Shown here one piece after another: positions 43,578 through 53,939 of a stretch of DNA of 64,000 nucleotides. The stretch comes from Aurelia coerulea. Its lineage: Eukaryota; Cnidaria; Scyphozoa; Semaeostomeae; Ulmaridae. The position numbers were made by a program, and so were the translations under genes. The notes beneath the pieces were generated by a model that did no database searches, had not been told where the DNA came from, and saw only the letters and a program-made list of their open reading frames with translations. The stretch covers positions 11,617,501 through 11,681,500 of the forward strand of contig CM076961.1 in NCBI GenBank assembly GCA_039566865.1, written 5' to 3'. Positions within the stretch are counted from its first letter, which is position 1; each line of letters opens with the position of its first letter.

Positions 43578-46398
43578 CTAGTCTGTTGCTACAACTGTTC
43601 CATATCTTTCGGGCATTCGTCTTTGTCTAACAGGATATCTGTTTTCTCTGTTATTCTCTTCAACTGTTTCTGTTCTTTTGTGATTGTCATCATCAGACAA
43701 TTCATCATCATCATCATCTTTCTTACTAAACTTTTTGAAAAAGCTAATATTTCTAGTGACTTTCCTTCCATCTTGTCTTTCTGCTGTTACTCTGGAACCT
43801 TTACGATATATAACTTTGTAATTAGTGCTTTCAAAGTTTGCAGAAAACTTGTTCTTTTTATCTTGTTTTAACAAAACTGTATCACCAACTTTGATATCAG
43901 AAATCTTTATTTGTGTGTCTTCTTTTATCTGCATAGCTTTTCATCTTCTCTTTCCCAACTGCATCATTTTCCTGAGCTTCTCTGTGTCTTTTAGATTTAC
44001 TTGTCTTGATTAAACAAGGTAGTTTCCCTCTAATGACCCTATTGTATAGCAGTTCTGAAGGTGCAATCTTTGTGGTTGCATGTGGGGTGGATCTATAACT
44101 CAATAAAAATCTTTGAAGTTCTTGTCTCCAATTTCTATTTTCTATACATGCAGCTCTAATTGCTTTTCCTAGAGGTTGATTAAATCTCTCTACCTCTGAG
44201 TTCCCTTGGGGCCATAATGGTGTAGAAGGGTCAAACTTTATTCCTAGAGTCATCAAGTATCTTTCAAAATCATCACCATTAAATGGTGGACCATTGTCTG
44301 TTACTATTTCTTCAGGAAGTCCATGCATTGCAAAAACTTGATCTAATTTTGGAATAATGGTTGGAGCAGCAGTAGATCTTACAATTTCTGTTATGGGGAA
44401 TCTAGAATAAGCATCTACAATAACAAGTATATACTCACTACTTGGAAGTGGTCCATAAAAGTCAATATGCAGTTTTTTCCAAGGTCCAGATGGCATAGGT
44501 CTCATTCGCAATGGTTCTGGTGCTTTTTGTGTTCCTACTGCTTGACAAGGTAAACAGCTACTAATCTCTTCTGTTACCAATTTTTCAATAAATGGAAACC
44601 AAACTTTTTCTCTGATCAGGGCTTTAGTCTTAGCAAGGCCCTGGTGACCCTCGTGAGCTAGTTTTACTGATCTTTTCCATAACGATTTAGGCATGACAAT
44701 TTGGTTTCCCCGCAAAATAATTCCATTTGCATGATTAATTGTCAATGAATCTTTGGCTAGCTTGTAAGGTACTAAAAGCTGGTTACTCCAATCTCCTGTT
44801 TCAATTGCCTTTATGACTGCTTGGAGTGTCCCATCTTTTTCTGTCTCTCTTTGTACTTCTTCTATGGTCATGGCTTTTGGTATCGCATTTATTGTTATAT
44901 ATCTCACATACTCATCTGCCATGTTTTCTTTGACACTGACTGTTGTAGGATGTCTTGACATGAAGTCAGCCGGATTATCTTTTCCAGGCTTGTAAATAAC
45001 TTTGAAACAATATTGCTGTAAGCGGAGCACCCATCTTTCAATGCGTAATGATGGTTTTGATTTAGGGTTCCCATAGATCACCTCCAAAGGCTTGTGATCT
45101 GTTATCAGGTTGAAACTTTTTCCATAAAGATACATATGAAAATGCTCAGTACCCCACACAATACTAAGTGCTTCTTTCTCAGTTTGTGAGTATCGACGCT
45201 CCACAGGGGTAAGTGCTCTACTGGCATATGCAATCACTTTTTGAGGCTCATCTTTGTTTGATTGTGCAAGAATTGCAGAAATACCAATGGGACTGGCATC
45301 TACAATCAGGTATGTTTCTTTTTCAATATCAAAATATGTCATAACTGGACTGTCCGTCAGAACATCTTTGAGTTTCTTAAATGCTTGTGAGTGTTCTTTC
45401 TCCCATTTGAATACAATGTTTTTGTGAGTTAATCTTCTCAGTGGTTCTGTTATATCTGCAAAATTTGGTATGAACTTTGCACTGAAATTTGCCATTCCTA
45501 ATAAACTTCTCACTTCTGATGCATTGTTTGGTATAGGAGCATCTACTAAATCTGCAATCTTCTTTTGATCTGGTTTGACACCATCTTCTGAAAATACCAT
45601 ACCAAAGAATGAAAGTTCTGGTTGTAAAAATTTACATTTTTCTCTGTTTACTGTGAGCTTTCTTGCCTTTAATCTTGCAAGACATTCATTCAATGCTTTA
45701 TCATGCTCTGCTCTGGTTTTGCCAAAAATGATAATATCATCTGCTAAGTTTCTGACATTATCTATACCCTTTAAAGCTTCTTGTAATGTATGTTGAAATA
45801 ACTCAGCAGCTGCATTTGTGCCATAGTTTAATCTTTTGTACTGGAATAAACCAATGTGCGTGCTGAACGTAGTGATATATCTGCTATCTTTGTGCAATTC
45901 TAACTGATGGTATGCTTGACTAAGGTCTATCTTTGAAAAGAATTTAGCTCCATTTAATTGTACCATAATTTCATCAACTGTGGGCATGACATGTCTAACT
46001 CTTTTTATGGCTGTGTTTGCTGAACGCATATCAACACAAATTCTAATTGACTTATTGTCCTTCTTTGGTACTGCAACTATCTGGGATATCCAAGGGGTTG
46101 CTTGCCCCTCTGGCACTCTCTCTATTATTCCTTGTGCTTCCAGACTTAACAATTCTTCTTCTACTTGCTTTCTGATGTGAAATGGTATACGTCTGGTATT
46201 TTGAACAACTGGAGTTACATTTTCATCAATGTTCAATTTAATTTGAACTCCATCTAACTTTCCTATTCCTCTAAACATTTCTTTATTTGCAAGTAAAGCA
46301 GCATCAACTGATTTATCATGGGTAGATCTGATAGGAATCCATGAACAGGTGGAAGCAATTTGTGGTTTCACATTTTTGTCTTTCACTTTTGAAACCAT
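43578..46398 (-). CDS. Gypsy-2 reverse transcriptase-RNase H-integrase
   Basis: The open frame 46398-43897 (833 codons) carries the reverse transcriptase (KIDLSQAYHQLELHKDSRY, an ADDIIIFG box), RNase H (LIVDASPIGISAIL, LITDHKPLEVI) and integrase. The integrase has an HEGHQ...CLPC zinc region, IDFYGPL, VTDNGPPFNGDD and NSEVERF as the catalytic triad. A frameshift near 43910-43930 moves the last ~110 codons (GDTVLL...KVTRNISFFKK and an acidic end) to the frame 43934-43578. Upstream it is in phase with Gag-protease but separated by the TAA at 46431-46429. There is no chromodomain and no envelope gene. Confidence 0.92.
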
Positions 46399-46428
46399 TG
46401 GATTGATGTGAAATGTAACAAGACCAAG

Positions 46429-47580
46429 TTATTGGGATGTCTCTGAACCTAATAGTGAACCAGAGTTCCCTTCTGTGACATAAAATGTGGCTACAGTAAT
46501 GCGCTTTTTGGTCTCCACAGTGGCTTGGAATTTTCCTAATAATTTCACAGGGCTGTTGCTGTTGTATGGGTACACTTTAACTGTTGTTTTCTCTAATTTA
46601 GGATCTGATGGTATCTGACTAAATGTTTCTTCATCAAGAATATTTACTGAGGCTCCAGTATCCACAAGTAAATCACATTTGTAATCACTGATTTTGGCAG
46701 TAACAGTGTTACCAGGTTTTTCCTTCTGTTTCACAGCATAGATGTAATCAAAATCTGAATCAGAATCACTTTGTGTTTTATCCACTGATTTTGTTGTAAT
46801 TGGCCTAACATGTCTTTTGAAAGGCTGTGTTTTCCTTGGCTCTTGTTGAGTTTTGCTCATACAATACTTTGCAAAGTGGTTCTTTTTCCCACATTTATGA
46901 CATATCTTACCAGCAGCTGGACACGTCTGGTTTTTATGAGGGTAAGATCCTCCACACTGATGACATTTCTTTGTTTGTACATGTCCTTTCTTGTGCTGAC
47001 TGTGTATTACACGATGCACTTCTTGCTTTATTTCAGTGTTACCTTCAATGCTACTTGCTTGCTGTGTACTTGTTTCATCTCTTTGGCCATCTAATAACAT
47101 TTCTTTCAGTGTGTATTTTGGATCTCGTAAAACTTTCTTTCTTAAACGACTTGATGATCCATTTGTGACAATTTGCAACAATATTTCGAACTCTTTTCTA
47201 TCCCCAAAGTCACAACGTGAGGCTAAGTTCTGTAATCGAACATGGAATTGACCTAAAGTCTCATTTGGCTCTTGTCTGGCCTGGCGAAATAAATATGTTT
47301 CATGAAGCAAGTTCTTCTGTGGCTCAAAATGTCCCGTGAGCTTTTCTAACGCTGTTTTGTAATCATCTCCATTATCTGGGATTGTATTCAGGATATCTGC
47401 AACTGGTTCTCCAGCCAAATAAATCAACAGGGCTCTTTTTCTTTTATCGTCTTTGATATCAGCAGCGACCAAGTACTGCTCGAATCTTGAAACCCAACGT
47501 TTCCATGCGTTACACGCGTTGGCAGGGTCTGACACTGCATCAAACGGGGGCACAGGTTGTATTGAACCAGCTCCTGCCAT
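46429..47580 (-). CDS. Gypsy-2 Gag-protease
   Basis: 383 codons from 47580. Capsid-like Gag (WKRWVSRFEQYLVAADIKDD, LTGHFEPQKNLLHETYLFRQ) precedes two zinc knuckles (CHQCGGSYPHKNQTC and CHKCGKKNHFAKYC), a Ser/Asp patch and a retropepsin with DTGASVNILDE. The frame ends at TAA 46431-46429, then continues in the same phase into the reverse transcriptase frame. By comparison with Gypsy-1, a Glu codon stands at that place, so the TAA is probably one nonsense mutation rather than a designed stop. Confidence 0.92.
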   Translation of the reverse strand: MAGAGSIQPVPPFDAVSDPANACNAWKRWVSRFEQYLVAADIKDDKRKRALLIYLAGEPVADILNTIPDNGDDYKTALEKLTGHFEPQKNLLHETYLFRQARQEPNETLGQFHVRLQNLASRCDFGDRKEFEILLQIVTNGSSSRLRKKVLRDPKYTLKEMLLDGQRDETSTQQASSIEGNTEIKQEVHRVIHSQHKKGHVQTKKCHQCGGSYPHKNQTCPAAGKICHKCGKKNHFAKYCMSKTQQEPRKTQPFKRHVRPITTKSVDKTQSDSDSDFDYIYAVKQKEKPGNTVTAKISDYKCDLLVDTGASVNILDEETFSQIPSDPKLEKTTVKVYPYNSNSPVKLLGKFQATVETKKRITVATFYVTEGNSGSLLGSETSQ

Positions 47581-47615
47581 TTTCTTTTTCTTTCCTAGTT
47601 TATTCTCGTCGCCAT

Positions 47616-47745
47616 TGTCGGATATTGAAGGGTGGACGCAGATAGTACACCATTTTGTTGTCTGCCTCGTGTATCAACCCTAACTTAGATTCCGGGGGCC
47701 TGGGTCTTACATATATGATAATAATCATAACCATAAAACATTACA
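47616..47745 (-). repeat. Gypsy-2 5' LTR
   Basis: 130 bp, identical to the 3' LTR, followed in element orientation by ATGGCGACGA. Confidence 0.95.
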
Positions 47746-47750
47746 CGGGG

Positions 47751-49250
47751 GCTTGCCCCCGGAAAAATTTTTGGGGGCCACGCCCTTTAGAATGCCGGAA
47801 ACACCCTCTTTTAGACAAAGCCACCCAGAATCGAAGAATAAAAAGACCAAGTTCATTAAAGTTGCAGATGAAAATTTAGCTACTTGGAGTTGCCTACTCC
47901 CAGGACAAAAACAAGAATATGCCTGAACAATACGAGCAGATGAACTAGGTTCATTAAAAGTTTCAATGCCACTTTAAAAAGCAATCAATGACAGCTTCCC
48001 TTCTTCTTTTAGTCTTATTTAAATTCTAATCAAAATTTTGTAGTTTAGAAACTCTAATGTTATTGCTAACATCAGAATACCCATATCATGCGTGGTAGAT
48101 TGATTGGAACACTTGTGAGCAGAAGGGTTGATTGACCCATCGAGGGCTCACGAAGAATGCTAAGGGTTTGGGCCCATGAAGAAGGTTTTATACCATCGTT
48201 TGCCAACTTCAATTTTTATTCGTCTGTCGTCTTGAAACTCTTATCAAAGCGCTAGAAAAACAGCAAATGCTCGTGCAATCGAATGGTGACGTTTAATGAG
48301 CATAAGAAACATAAAGAGAATGCAGCGGTGTGGCCAGGATAAATAAAGTGGGGGGCACTACAACGAGGGGGCCTGGGGGCGAAGCCCCCAGGAAAATTTT
48401 TGGGGCCACGCCCTTTACTTTGGCTTAGAATGCATCTTCCAATAGCCTGCTTGCCTTTAGAGACAAGGAAACCTTGATCGTTTTGTGGCAGTTAATGTAT
48501 GAATCAGAACACGAGAAAAATTTTTGAAAAAAGATCCTTTACTTTGGCTTAGAATGCGTCTCCCAATATCATACTTGCCAGTGCCAAGATTTGACATTTA
48601 TCGGAAAATTCTTTACCAACCTATACCCAGCTATTTTCTCTTCGGTTTTAGATGAAATTTTTGAGAAGCACACATTGACTTTCAGGGCATTTTCGAAAAG
48701 AGGGGCACTGTCGATAAAATTGAGGAAGGCTTAAGTAAATGCTAGATGCATCTGGGAGTGTAGAAATCACGATGAAGTAGACCCGAATTAGACAAGTGGC
48801 AGCATAGACATAGAAGTGCGAGCGAAGCGAGCAGAAATTTCTGAGAAGCACTTAATTTGATTTATATTCTTTCCCAAATAGGTGCAATACACATATACAG
48901 TTAAAGGGGCACCTAAGTCGGGTTCATTGATTCTAATAAAGCTGCAATGTCTGGACGTGATAACAAGCCAAGCGGTAGTATGATGTTATACGAGACATAC
49001 TATGACAGATGTTTGGAATTGCGAGCGAAGCGAGCAAAAATTTTTGCCATCCCTGTTGACTAAATGATGCGAAGATGCCATTTATTAGTTAAAGGATTGA
49101 CTTCCTTTTCCCCTTTTGACATTCACAAACAGCGCTGCGACAACTGTTGGAGGTAAATACAACTTACCCCCCCCCCCCCTTCAGTTTCTCAACGGATTTG
49201 GAAGAATCTCGAAAACCACCTTTGGCGATGATTGGGGGGGCGGCCACCCC
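47751..49250. other. Body of hAT-type element, no gene
   Basis: Contains a partial internal duplication: CCTTTACTTTGGCTTAGAATGC occurs near 48412 and 48536, each followed by TCT(T/C)CCAATA. It also has GGGGG-rich short palindromes such as CCTGGGGGCGAAGCCCCCAGG near 48371. Short frames (48648-48851, 49116-49415) are low complexity or repeat-derived. Confidence 0.5.
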
Positions 49251-49524
49251 CCCCCCCCCCTTGCCCCCCTGGCTACGCTACTGGCTATTTGTCTTTATAA
49301 CAACTCCTGCTATGCGCTCAATGCTTTCAATTTTGCTCTTGTACTACTGAGACCGAGCAAGGGCGGGCATGTCACACTGCGAACCATGGTCCTACCTTTG
49401 TCCGAAAACCGGTAGCTAACTACCAAATTTTGCACCACCTTTGTCCCAAAAACTGGTAGTTTTTGATGGCAAATTTCCGCTGCTATTTTTTTTCAATTTT
49501 GCGGACAATTTCTACATGATTTTA

Positions 49525-49618
49525 TCATTGACGAAATGACGGCAGCTTGTTGAAAACAATTGAATGACCAACTTTGTCGAACGCTTTTGATAGATCAATG
49601 AAAAGGAACGGGTATGTT
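49525..49618 (-). pseudogene. Non-LTR RT motif A fragment
   Basis: A minus-strand reading KTYPFLFIDLSKAFDKVGHS and IVFNKLPSF matches motif A of CR1-group reverse transcriptases. It probably belongs to the same debris as 42640-43250. Confidence 0.6.
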
Positions 49619-49720
49619 TTTGAAGCTTCGATGGCACGTCCCCGACCAAAACTTGGCCAAGTGCCCCCCGGGGTCATGATACCGCAATACTGCACGAAAA
49701 AGACACCAAATACCGCAATA

Positions 49721-50109
49721 CACTCATGTTTTTTTATAAGAAACCGCTTATAAGAAACGGTAGGCTCAATTTTTCGAAAGTTAAGAAACAACCCTACCTG
49801 GATTTTAAAAGCTAAGAAACTTTTGTAATTTACAGTTTTAATTTTCCTGTCGCAATCAAATATTTTTGACTCTGTACAGTTATTATTGCTACTGCTTGGA
49901 CATTATTTTGAGTGCGAATTATGTTATTGACTTGTTTTGAGATTTTACTGAGTAATTTGGGAACCCTTCAGACAAAACAAGATTAAATCTACACTTCTGG
50001 CATTAAAAATATAAGAAAAATGTAAGAAACTTTTGGTAGCAAAATGGCCCAAAAATTTAGGAAACTGCCTACTAGCCCCCGACCTTAGTTTCTTATAAAA
50101 AAATGAGTG
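49721..50109. mobile_element. 389 bp TA-flanked MITE, CACTCAT ends
   Basis: CACTCATGTTTTTTTATAAG on the left mirrors the right end (TTCTTATAAAAAAATGAGTG). TA lies at 49719-49720 and 50110-50111. Degenerate TAAGAAAC units recur inside. Sequence near 35660 is related. Confidence 0.72.
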
Positions 50110-50231
50110 TACCCAACCAAAATATAGCAAAATACCGCAAAGCGCTGGAAAACTAAAAAACATGGTTATCAACAACTTATTTCGAAGGATTAGAAAATGA
50201 CCGCTATGTCCACGTTTTAGGTTTTTCCCTA

Positions 50232-50385
50232 TACTAAAAGTCAGCAAGTGAATTAGCATAACACATGGCGCTCTGTTGGCTGCAACTGCTTGGTAAGCCA
50301 TGGCGATCCAATTTAAACGGCAATCCAAGGTCAAACCGGAAGTTGGCAGGATCTTACAGGTTGCGTAGTCTTAAATGTTCTTTGC
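50232..50385 (-). repeat. Right inner inverted segment of foldback element
   Basis: Reverse-complement match to 40417-40585, including the GGTCAAACCGGAAGTTGG region. Confidence 0.85.
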
Positions 50386-51000
50386 TCGATGTTAGATGTT
50401 CGATTTTAGATGTTCGATGTTAGATGTTCGATGTTAGATGTTCGATGTTAGATGTTCGATGTTAGATCTCGATGTTAGATCTTCAATGTTAGATGTTAGA
50501 TCTTCGATGTTAGATCTTTGATGTTAGATCTTCGATCTTCGATGTTAGATCTTCGATCTTCGATGTTAGATCTTCGATCTTCGATGTTAGATGTTAGATG
50601 TTCGATGTTAGATGTTCGATGTTAGATCTTCGATCTTCGATGTTAGATCTTCGATCTTCGATGTTAGATGTTCGATGTTCGATGTTAGATGTTCGATGTT
50701 AGATGTTCGATCTTCGATGTTAGATCTTCGATCTTCGATGTTAGATCTTCGATCTTCGATGTTAGATCTTCGATCTTCGATGTTAGATCTTCGTTGTTAG
50801 ATCTTCGATGTTAGATCTTCGATGTTGGATCTTCGATCTTCGATGTTAGATCTTCGATCTTCGATGTTAGATGTTAGATCTTCGATGTTAGATCTTCGAT
50901 GTTGGATCTTCGATGTTAGATCTTCGATCTTCGATGTTAGATGTTCGATGTTAGATCTTCGATCTTCGATGTTGGATCTTCGATGTTAGATCTTCGATGT
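50386..51000 (-). repeat. Right heptamer array
   Basis: About 88 units of the same 7 bp repeat read on the minus strand (AACATCG, AACATCT, AAGATCG, AAGATCT), with a few CAACATCG variants. The plus frame 50612-50800 (repeating MLDLRSS) is a reading of the array. Confidence 0.9.
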
Positions 51001-51018
51001 CACATATGAGCCACCATA

Positions 51019-51440
51019 CAAACATGTGAAAAGTACACCATACCTTTTTTCTTGACAACGTCTTCTCTTCACCGTGAACGGTCCAAAACAGTCGTATGCA
51101 ACATACGTAAACGGAGGCATAGCAGGACTGACTCGATCTGATGGTAAATCTGCCATCTTTTGCAGGCCAGGCTTCTGTTCTGGGTCAGAGCCATCATGTA
51201 TGATTGTCAGCCTGTTTGCAACAAATGCCTGGAATCTTCTGTTTTCATTGTAAATGTACCTCAAAACTGCTTGGCTATCAGTCCAAAATAATGATTTGTT
51301 GATTTCGCAGTCGAGCTCCTTTCTGATCATTTGGTCCAATTTGCTGATAACTCAAGACGTGGAATTGTCATATACTTCGAAGGGGATAGTCGTGACTTTC
51401 CAGTTACGAATGCACAGTGAACCGCGCCTTTGTTATTAGT
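51019..51440 (-). pseudogene. BEL/Pao RNase H to integrase junction
   Basis: Minus-strand 51440-51350 gives GAVHCAFVTGKSRLSPSK and TIPRLELSA. Then 51339-51019 gives SLFWTDSQAVLRYIYNENRR (RNase H Asp), and after an apparent internal deletion of the integrase zinc region, FTYVAYDCFGPFTVKRRR and KRYGVLFTCL. Translation past FTCL runs into the foldback tip. Confidence 0.85.
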
Positions 51441-51967
51441 CATTTTTAGTCATTTAAACCTGTGCAAGCTGCCAACAATTAAGACATTTGGCTTTGGACT
51501 CGAATCACTGTCTTTTCGGGGTAGTTTCCTATGGAATACTCTTGATGACAGAATCAAACAAGAACCAACACTGTCGCGTTTCAAAAAGAGGATCAAAGAA
51601 TGGACTCCAGAGAGATGCACCTGTAAAATATGTCGTTAAAAATATTTTTTTTCTACCGGGTGTCCCAAAATGATGTATTATCGTTTAGTCGCTTATATGT
51701 CCATAACCGATGAACCGATTTTCAAAAACTGGTAAAACCATAGCAAACATCTTTAAATACAATTTAGCCTTTAGGCAATCTAATAAAACAAAGTGTTTGA
51801 AAATCGGTTAGTTGGTTATGGACATGTAAGCAATGGGACGATAATACATCATTTTGGGACACCCGGTACTTTGTATATATTATGTTTGTAAATAGTTGGT
51901 TTGAATTAGTATTATCTTTATACTACTGTAAATACCAACTTTAAATATTGATATTGATTGATTGATT
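51441..51967 (+). pseudogene. nonLTR-F: 3' end of a CKICR-tailed element
   Basis: The coding end (LESLSFRGSFLWNTLDDRIK then RFKKRIKEWTPERCTCKICR and stop at 51639) resembles nonLTR-N. The 3' UTR contains a 211 bp MITE (51656-51866) and ends in GATATTGATTGATTGATTCA at about 51948-51967. It is inserted antisense in BEL RNase H. A short TCATT may be the target duplication. Confidence 0.78.
51656..51866. mobile_element. 211 bp near-palindromic MITE, CCGGGTGTCCC ends
   Basis: Ends CCGGGTGTCCCAAAATGATG on both sides, extending with mismatches through most of its length, so one strand could fold into a long hairpin. TA flanks it (51654-51655, 51867-51868). No coding. Confidence 0.88.
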
Positions 51968-52515
51968 CATTCTGATGTATGAGACTGTTCCATAACCATC
52001 TTCAGAAGCATCTGAGAAATGGTGTAGCTCTGTCATGTTTGGTTCACCAAATGTTTCTGGCTTGAAGCATCTGTCAACAGAAAATTCTTGAAGTGTTTGT
52101 AGTTCTGCAAGCCATTGCTTCCAACATTGAAGTTCTTCTTCTGGGGCAGGATCATCCCATGCAAGCTTCTTCCGACCAAGTTGATGTAGAATCATCTTTG
52201 CTCGAAGGATAAACGGTGAGACAAATCCAATGGGGTCATACACTGATGATACGATGCTCAATATACCTCGTCTTGTGTCTGGCTTGTCCTTGAAACCAAT
52301 GTTGTATTGAAATTTATCTTTTTCTGTATTCCATTGGAGACCCAAGGCTCTTTCAGTTGGGAGCGTGTCCTTTTCAAAATCTACATTCTTCAATTCCTTT
52401 GATAACTCAGAGTCTGGAATGACCTCCAATACTTCTGGCTTGTTACTTGTCCATTTCGTCAGATGGAATCCTCCATGAGATAGCAGCTCAGTAACTTCTT
52501 TGTACATTTTGATTG
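51968..52515 (-). pseudogene. BEL/Pao reverse transcriptase end to RNase H start
   Basis: The open frame down from 52507 gives LLSHGGFHLTKWTSN, LPTERALGLQWNTEKDKF, YDPIGFVSPFILRAKMILHQ and MTELHHFSDASEDGYGTVSY (RNase H catalytic Asp in FSDAS). Both edges are later insertions. Confidence 0.88.
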
Positions 52516-52606
52516 CAGATTGTGTATTTCTGCATATTGTGTTGTTGTTGTTGGTGTATTGGAGTACAGACGTGTTTTTCGAGAGTTGTGAAATTTTCTG
52601 AATAAA

Positions 52607-53939
52607 ATGGTGAAATCTTCAAAATCCGATGGCAGAATTGATCTGTGTGAAGCTAATGCTGTTATTAAAGCAATTGATTTGGTTAGGAAAAAGAATAAAG
52701 GCCAGTATCTGGATAATATAGCTGAAATTTGTGCCACTGAATACGAATGGAGCTGCGATGAAACCATTGAAGCGTTAAAGGTTGCAAAAACAAAGAACCT
52801 GATAAAGGAAGTGTTATACAATGAAAAGATTTCTTATCGCATCATCGAATCGACAAATGATTTCACTGCTCACGTTGAGCCTGAGTCCTCTGAATCGGCA
52901 AGTATCGCTGATACCGTAATTTTGGGCGCTGACGGTACGACAGACTTCGAGGATTTTAAAAAATTTATTCATGGAGAGGTACTCAACCTTAAATCCCAAC
53001 TAGAAAGCCGTTTGCCTTCAGCCCCGAGCCCGGCCCCGAGACCTGCGATAGACTATGAACGAGCTTTTATCAAAAGTCTCGAGCATAGAATTTTATCTCT
53101 GGAGAAGCAGCTAGATGACAAACAATCCATCATTAATAAATTGCTTGCTGAGAGGGCATCATCAAATCTAAACGCGCTTGGGCAGCGAGGAAACCGCTCA
53201 GCCGTAGTAAAGGACAATGAAGCCCATTCAGTCCATTCAAACGATACAAAGACGTCCGCACCTCCAAACAAAGAAATCAATGGCTTGCCAAAACAACAGC
53301 AAAGTGCAGCTAAAGTGTCAACAACAAGAAACCCCGAACACAAAAACAAACCAGGAAGCAAACCTGCGGGTGACAAGAAGAAGACGGAAACATCAAGTGT
53401 AAATGGAAACGAAGGGCAGGAAAAAGCTCAACCTGAGAAGAAGGATATAAGAAAGCGAGTCTTTATCGTCGGTGACTCAATCCTAAATGGCATCAGTGAA
53501 TATGGCCTCAACAAAAGTCACGATGTGAAAGTACGACCCCACAGTGGAGCTACGACGCAAGACATCAAGGACCATATTAGGCCAATAATCAGAAGAAAGC
53601 CAGATTTAATTATAATTCATGCAGGAACGAATGATTTGACGAAGGGATGTAATACCGTGGATGAAATGAATGAACTCATTGATGCTGCGAAAGAGTGACT
53701 CCCCCTCAACTGAAATCGTGATCTCATCATTAACGACAAGAAGAGACAGTATTGGAATGCCGAAGAAAGTAAAGAATTTAAACAGAAAGCTGAAAGATGC
53801 CTGTGATAAACACCACATAAAGATGATAGATAATTCGAACTTAGATGTTGAATGTTTGAGTGCTAAGAACTTACATCTTAATCCAAGAGGTAATTCATTA
53901 TTAGCTAGAAACTTTTTGAATTTTATTAATGACTTTTGA
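52607..53939 (+). pseudogene. nonLTR-E ORF1 (unknown N-domain plus SGNH esterase-like domain), one frameshift
   Basis: ORF1 proteins bind element RNA. Residues 1-70 form a compact region (DLCEANAVIKAIDLVRKKNK to NEKISYRI) that looks like a winged-helix type fold, by inference. A short coiled coil lies at about 145-185, followed by a low-complexity Gln/Lys/Ser linker. An SGNH hydrolase domain begins at about residue 283 (RVFIVGDSILNG) with HAGTNDLTKG as block III. A one-base insertion near 53695 (after DAAKE) shifts the frame. The rest reads in 53670-53939 and ends KNLHLNPRGN...FINDF. Block V lacks the usual Asp three residues before His. The stop TGA is directly followed by the ORF2 ATG. Confidence 0.8.

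Larger units (their letters stand above)
43332..47745 (-). mobile_element. Gypsy-2: young Ty3/Gypsy provirus (Mag-like)
   Basis: The 130 bp LTRs (43332-43461 and 47616-47745) look identical base for base. The 5 bp duplication CGGGG is at 43327-43331 and 47746-47750, inside the hAT-type element. ATGGCGACGA follows the 5' LTR, as in Gypsy-1, and a run of A with GGGGAATGA precedes the 3' LTR. Gag, protease, RT, RNase H and integrase are nearly intact. It is the last insertion in the nested series. Confidence 0.95.
43259..49283. mobile_element. hAT-type non-autonomous element carrying Gypsy-2
   Basis: The ends, CAGTGGCGTAGCCAGG and CCTGGCTACGCTACTG, are inverted with one mismatch. The 8 bp duplication GCTATTTG flanks them (43251-43258, 49284-49291), as hAT transposition produces. 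Without the provirus it is about 1.6 kb. It has GCGAGCGAAGCGAGCA repeated at about 43301, 48817 and 49021, and GGGGCCACGCCCTTTA-type motifs at about 47770 and 48400. No transposase is encoded. Confidence 0.88.
39618..51018. mobile_element. 11.4 kb foldback element with heptamer-array ends
   Basis: The tips are inverted repeats: TATGGCGGCTGATATGTGAC on the left and, in reverse complement, TATGGTGGCTCATATGTGAC on the right. Next come arrays of a 7 bp unit (39636-40416 and 50386-51000), then inverted unique segments (40417-40585 and 50232-50385). CAAACA is duplicated at 39612-39617 and 51019-51024. The element splits the BEL integrase in the conserved FTCL...RAVHIEV region. Its core (40586-50231) holds later insertions, and I see no transposase of its own. 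Galileo-like P-superfamily or other foldback types are possible. Confidence 0.82.

Noticed and set aside
43259..49283. Gypsy-2 with 6 kb of flanks as one composite transposon
   Set aside because: Separate target duplications (CGGGG for the provirus, GCTATTTG for the outer element) show two independent insertions.
49116..49415. Proline-rich plus-strand frames
   Set aside because: Caused by C-runs (49170-49180, 49245-49260) near the right end of the hAT-type element.
50612..50800. Open frame encoding repeated MLDLRSS
   Set aside because: It is a translation of the 7 bp array, which is open in several frames because the unit lacks stops; there is no independent evidence for a protein.
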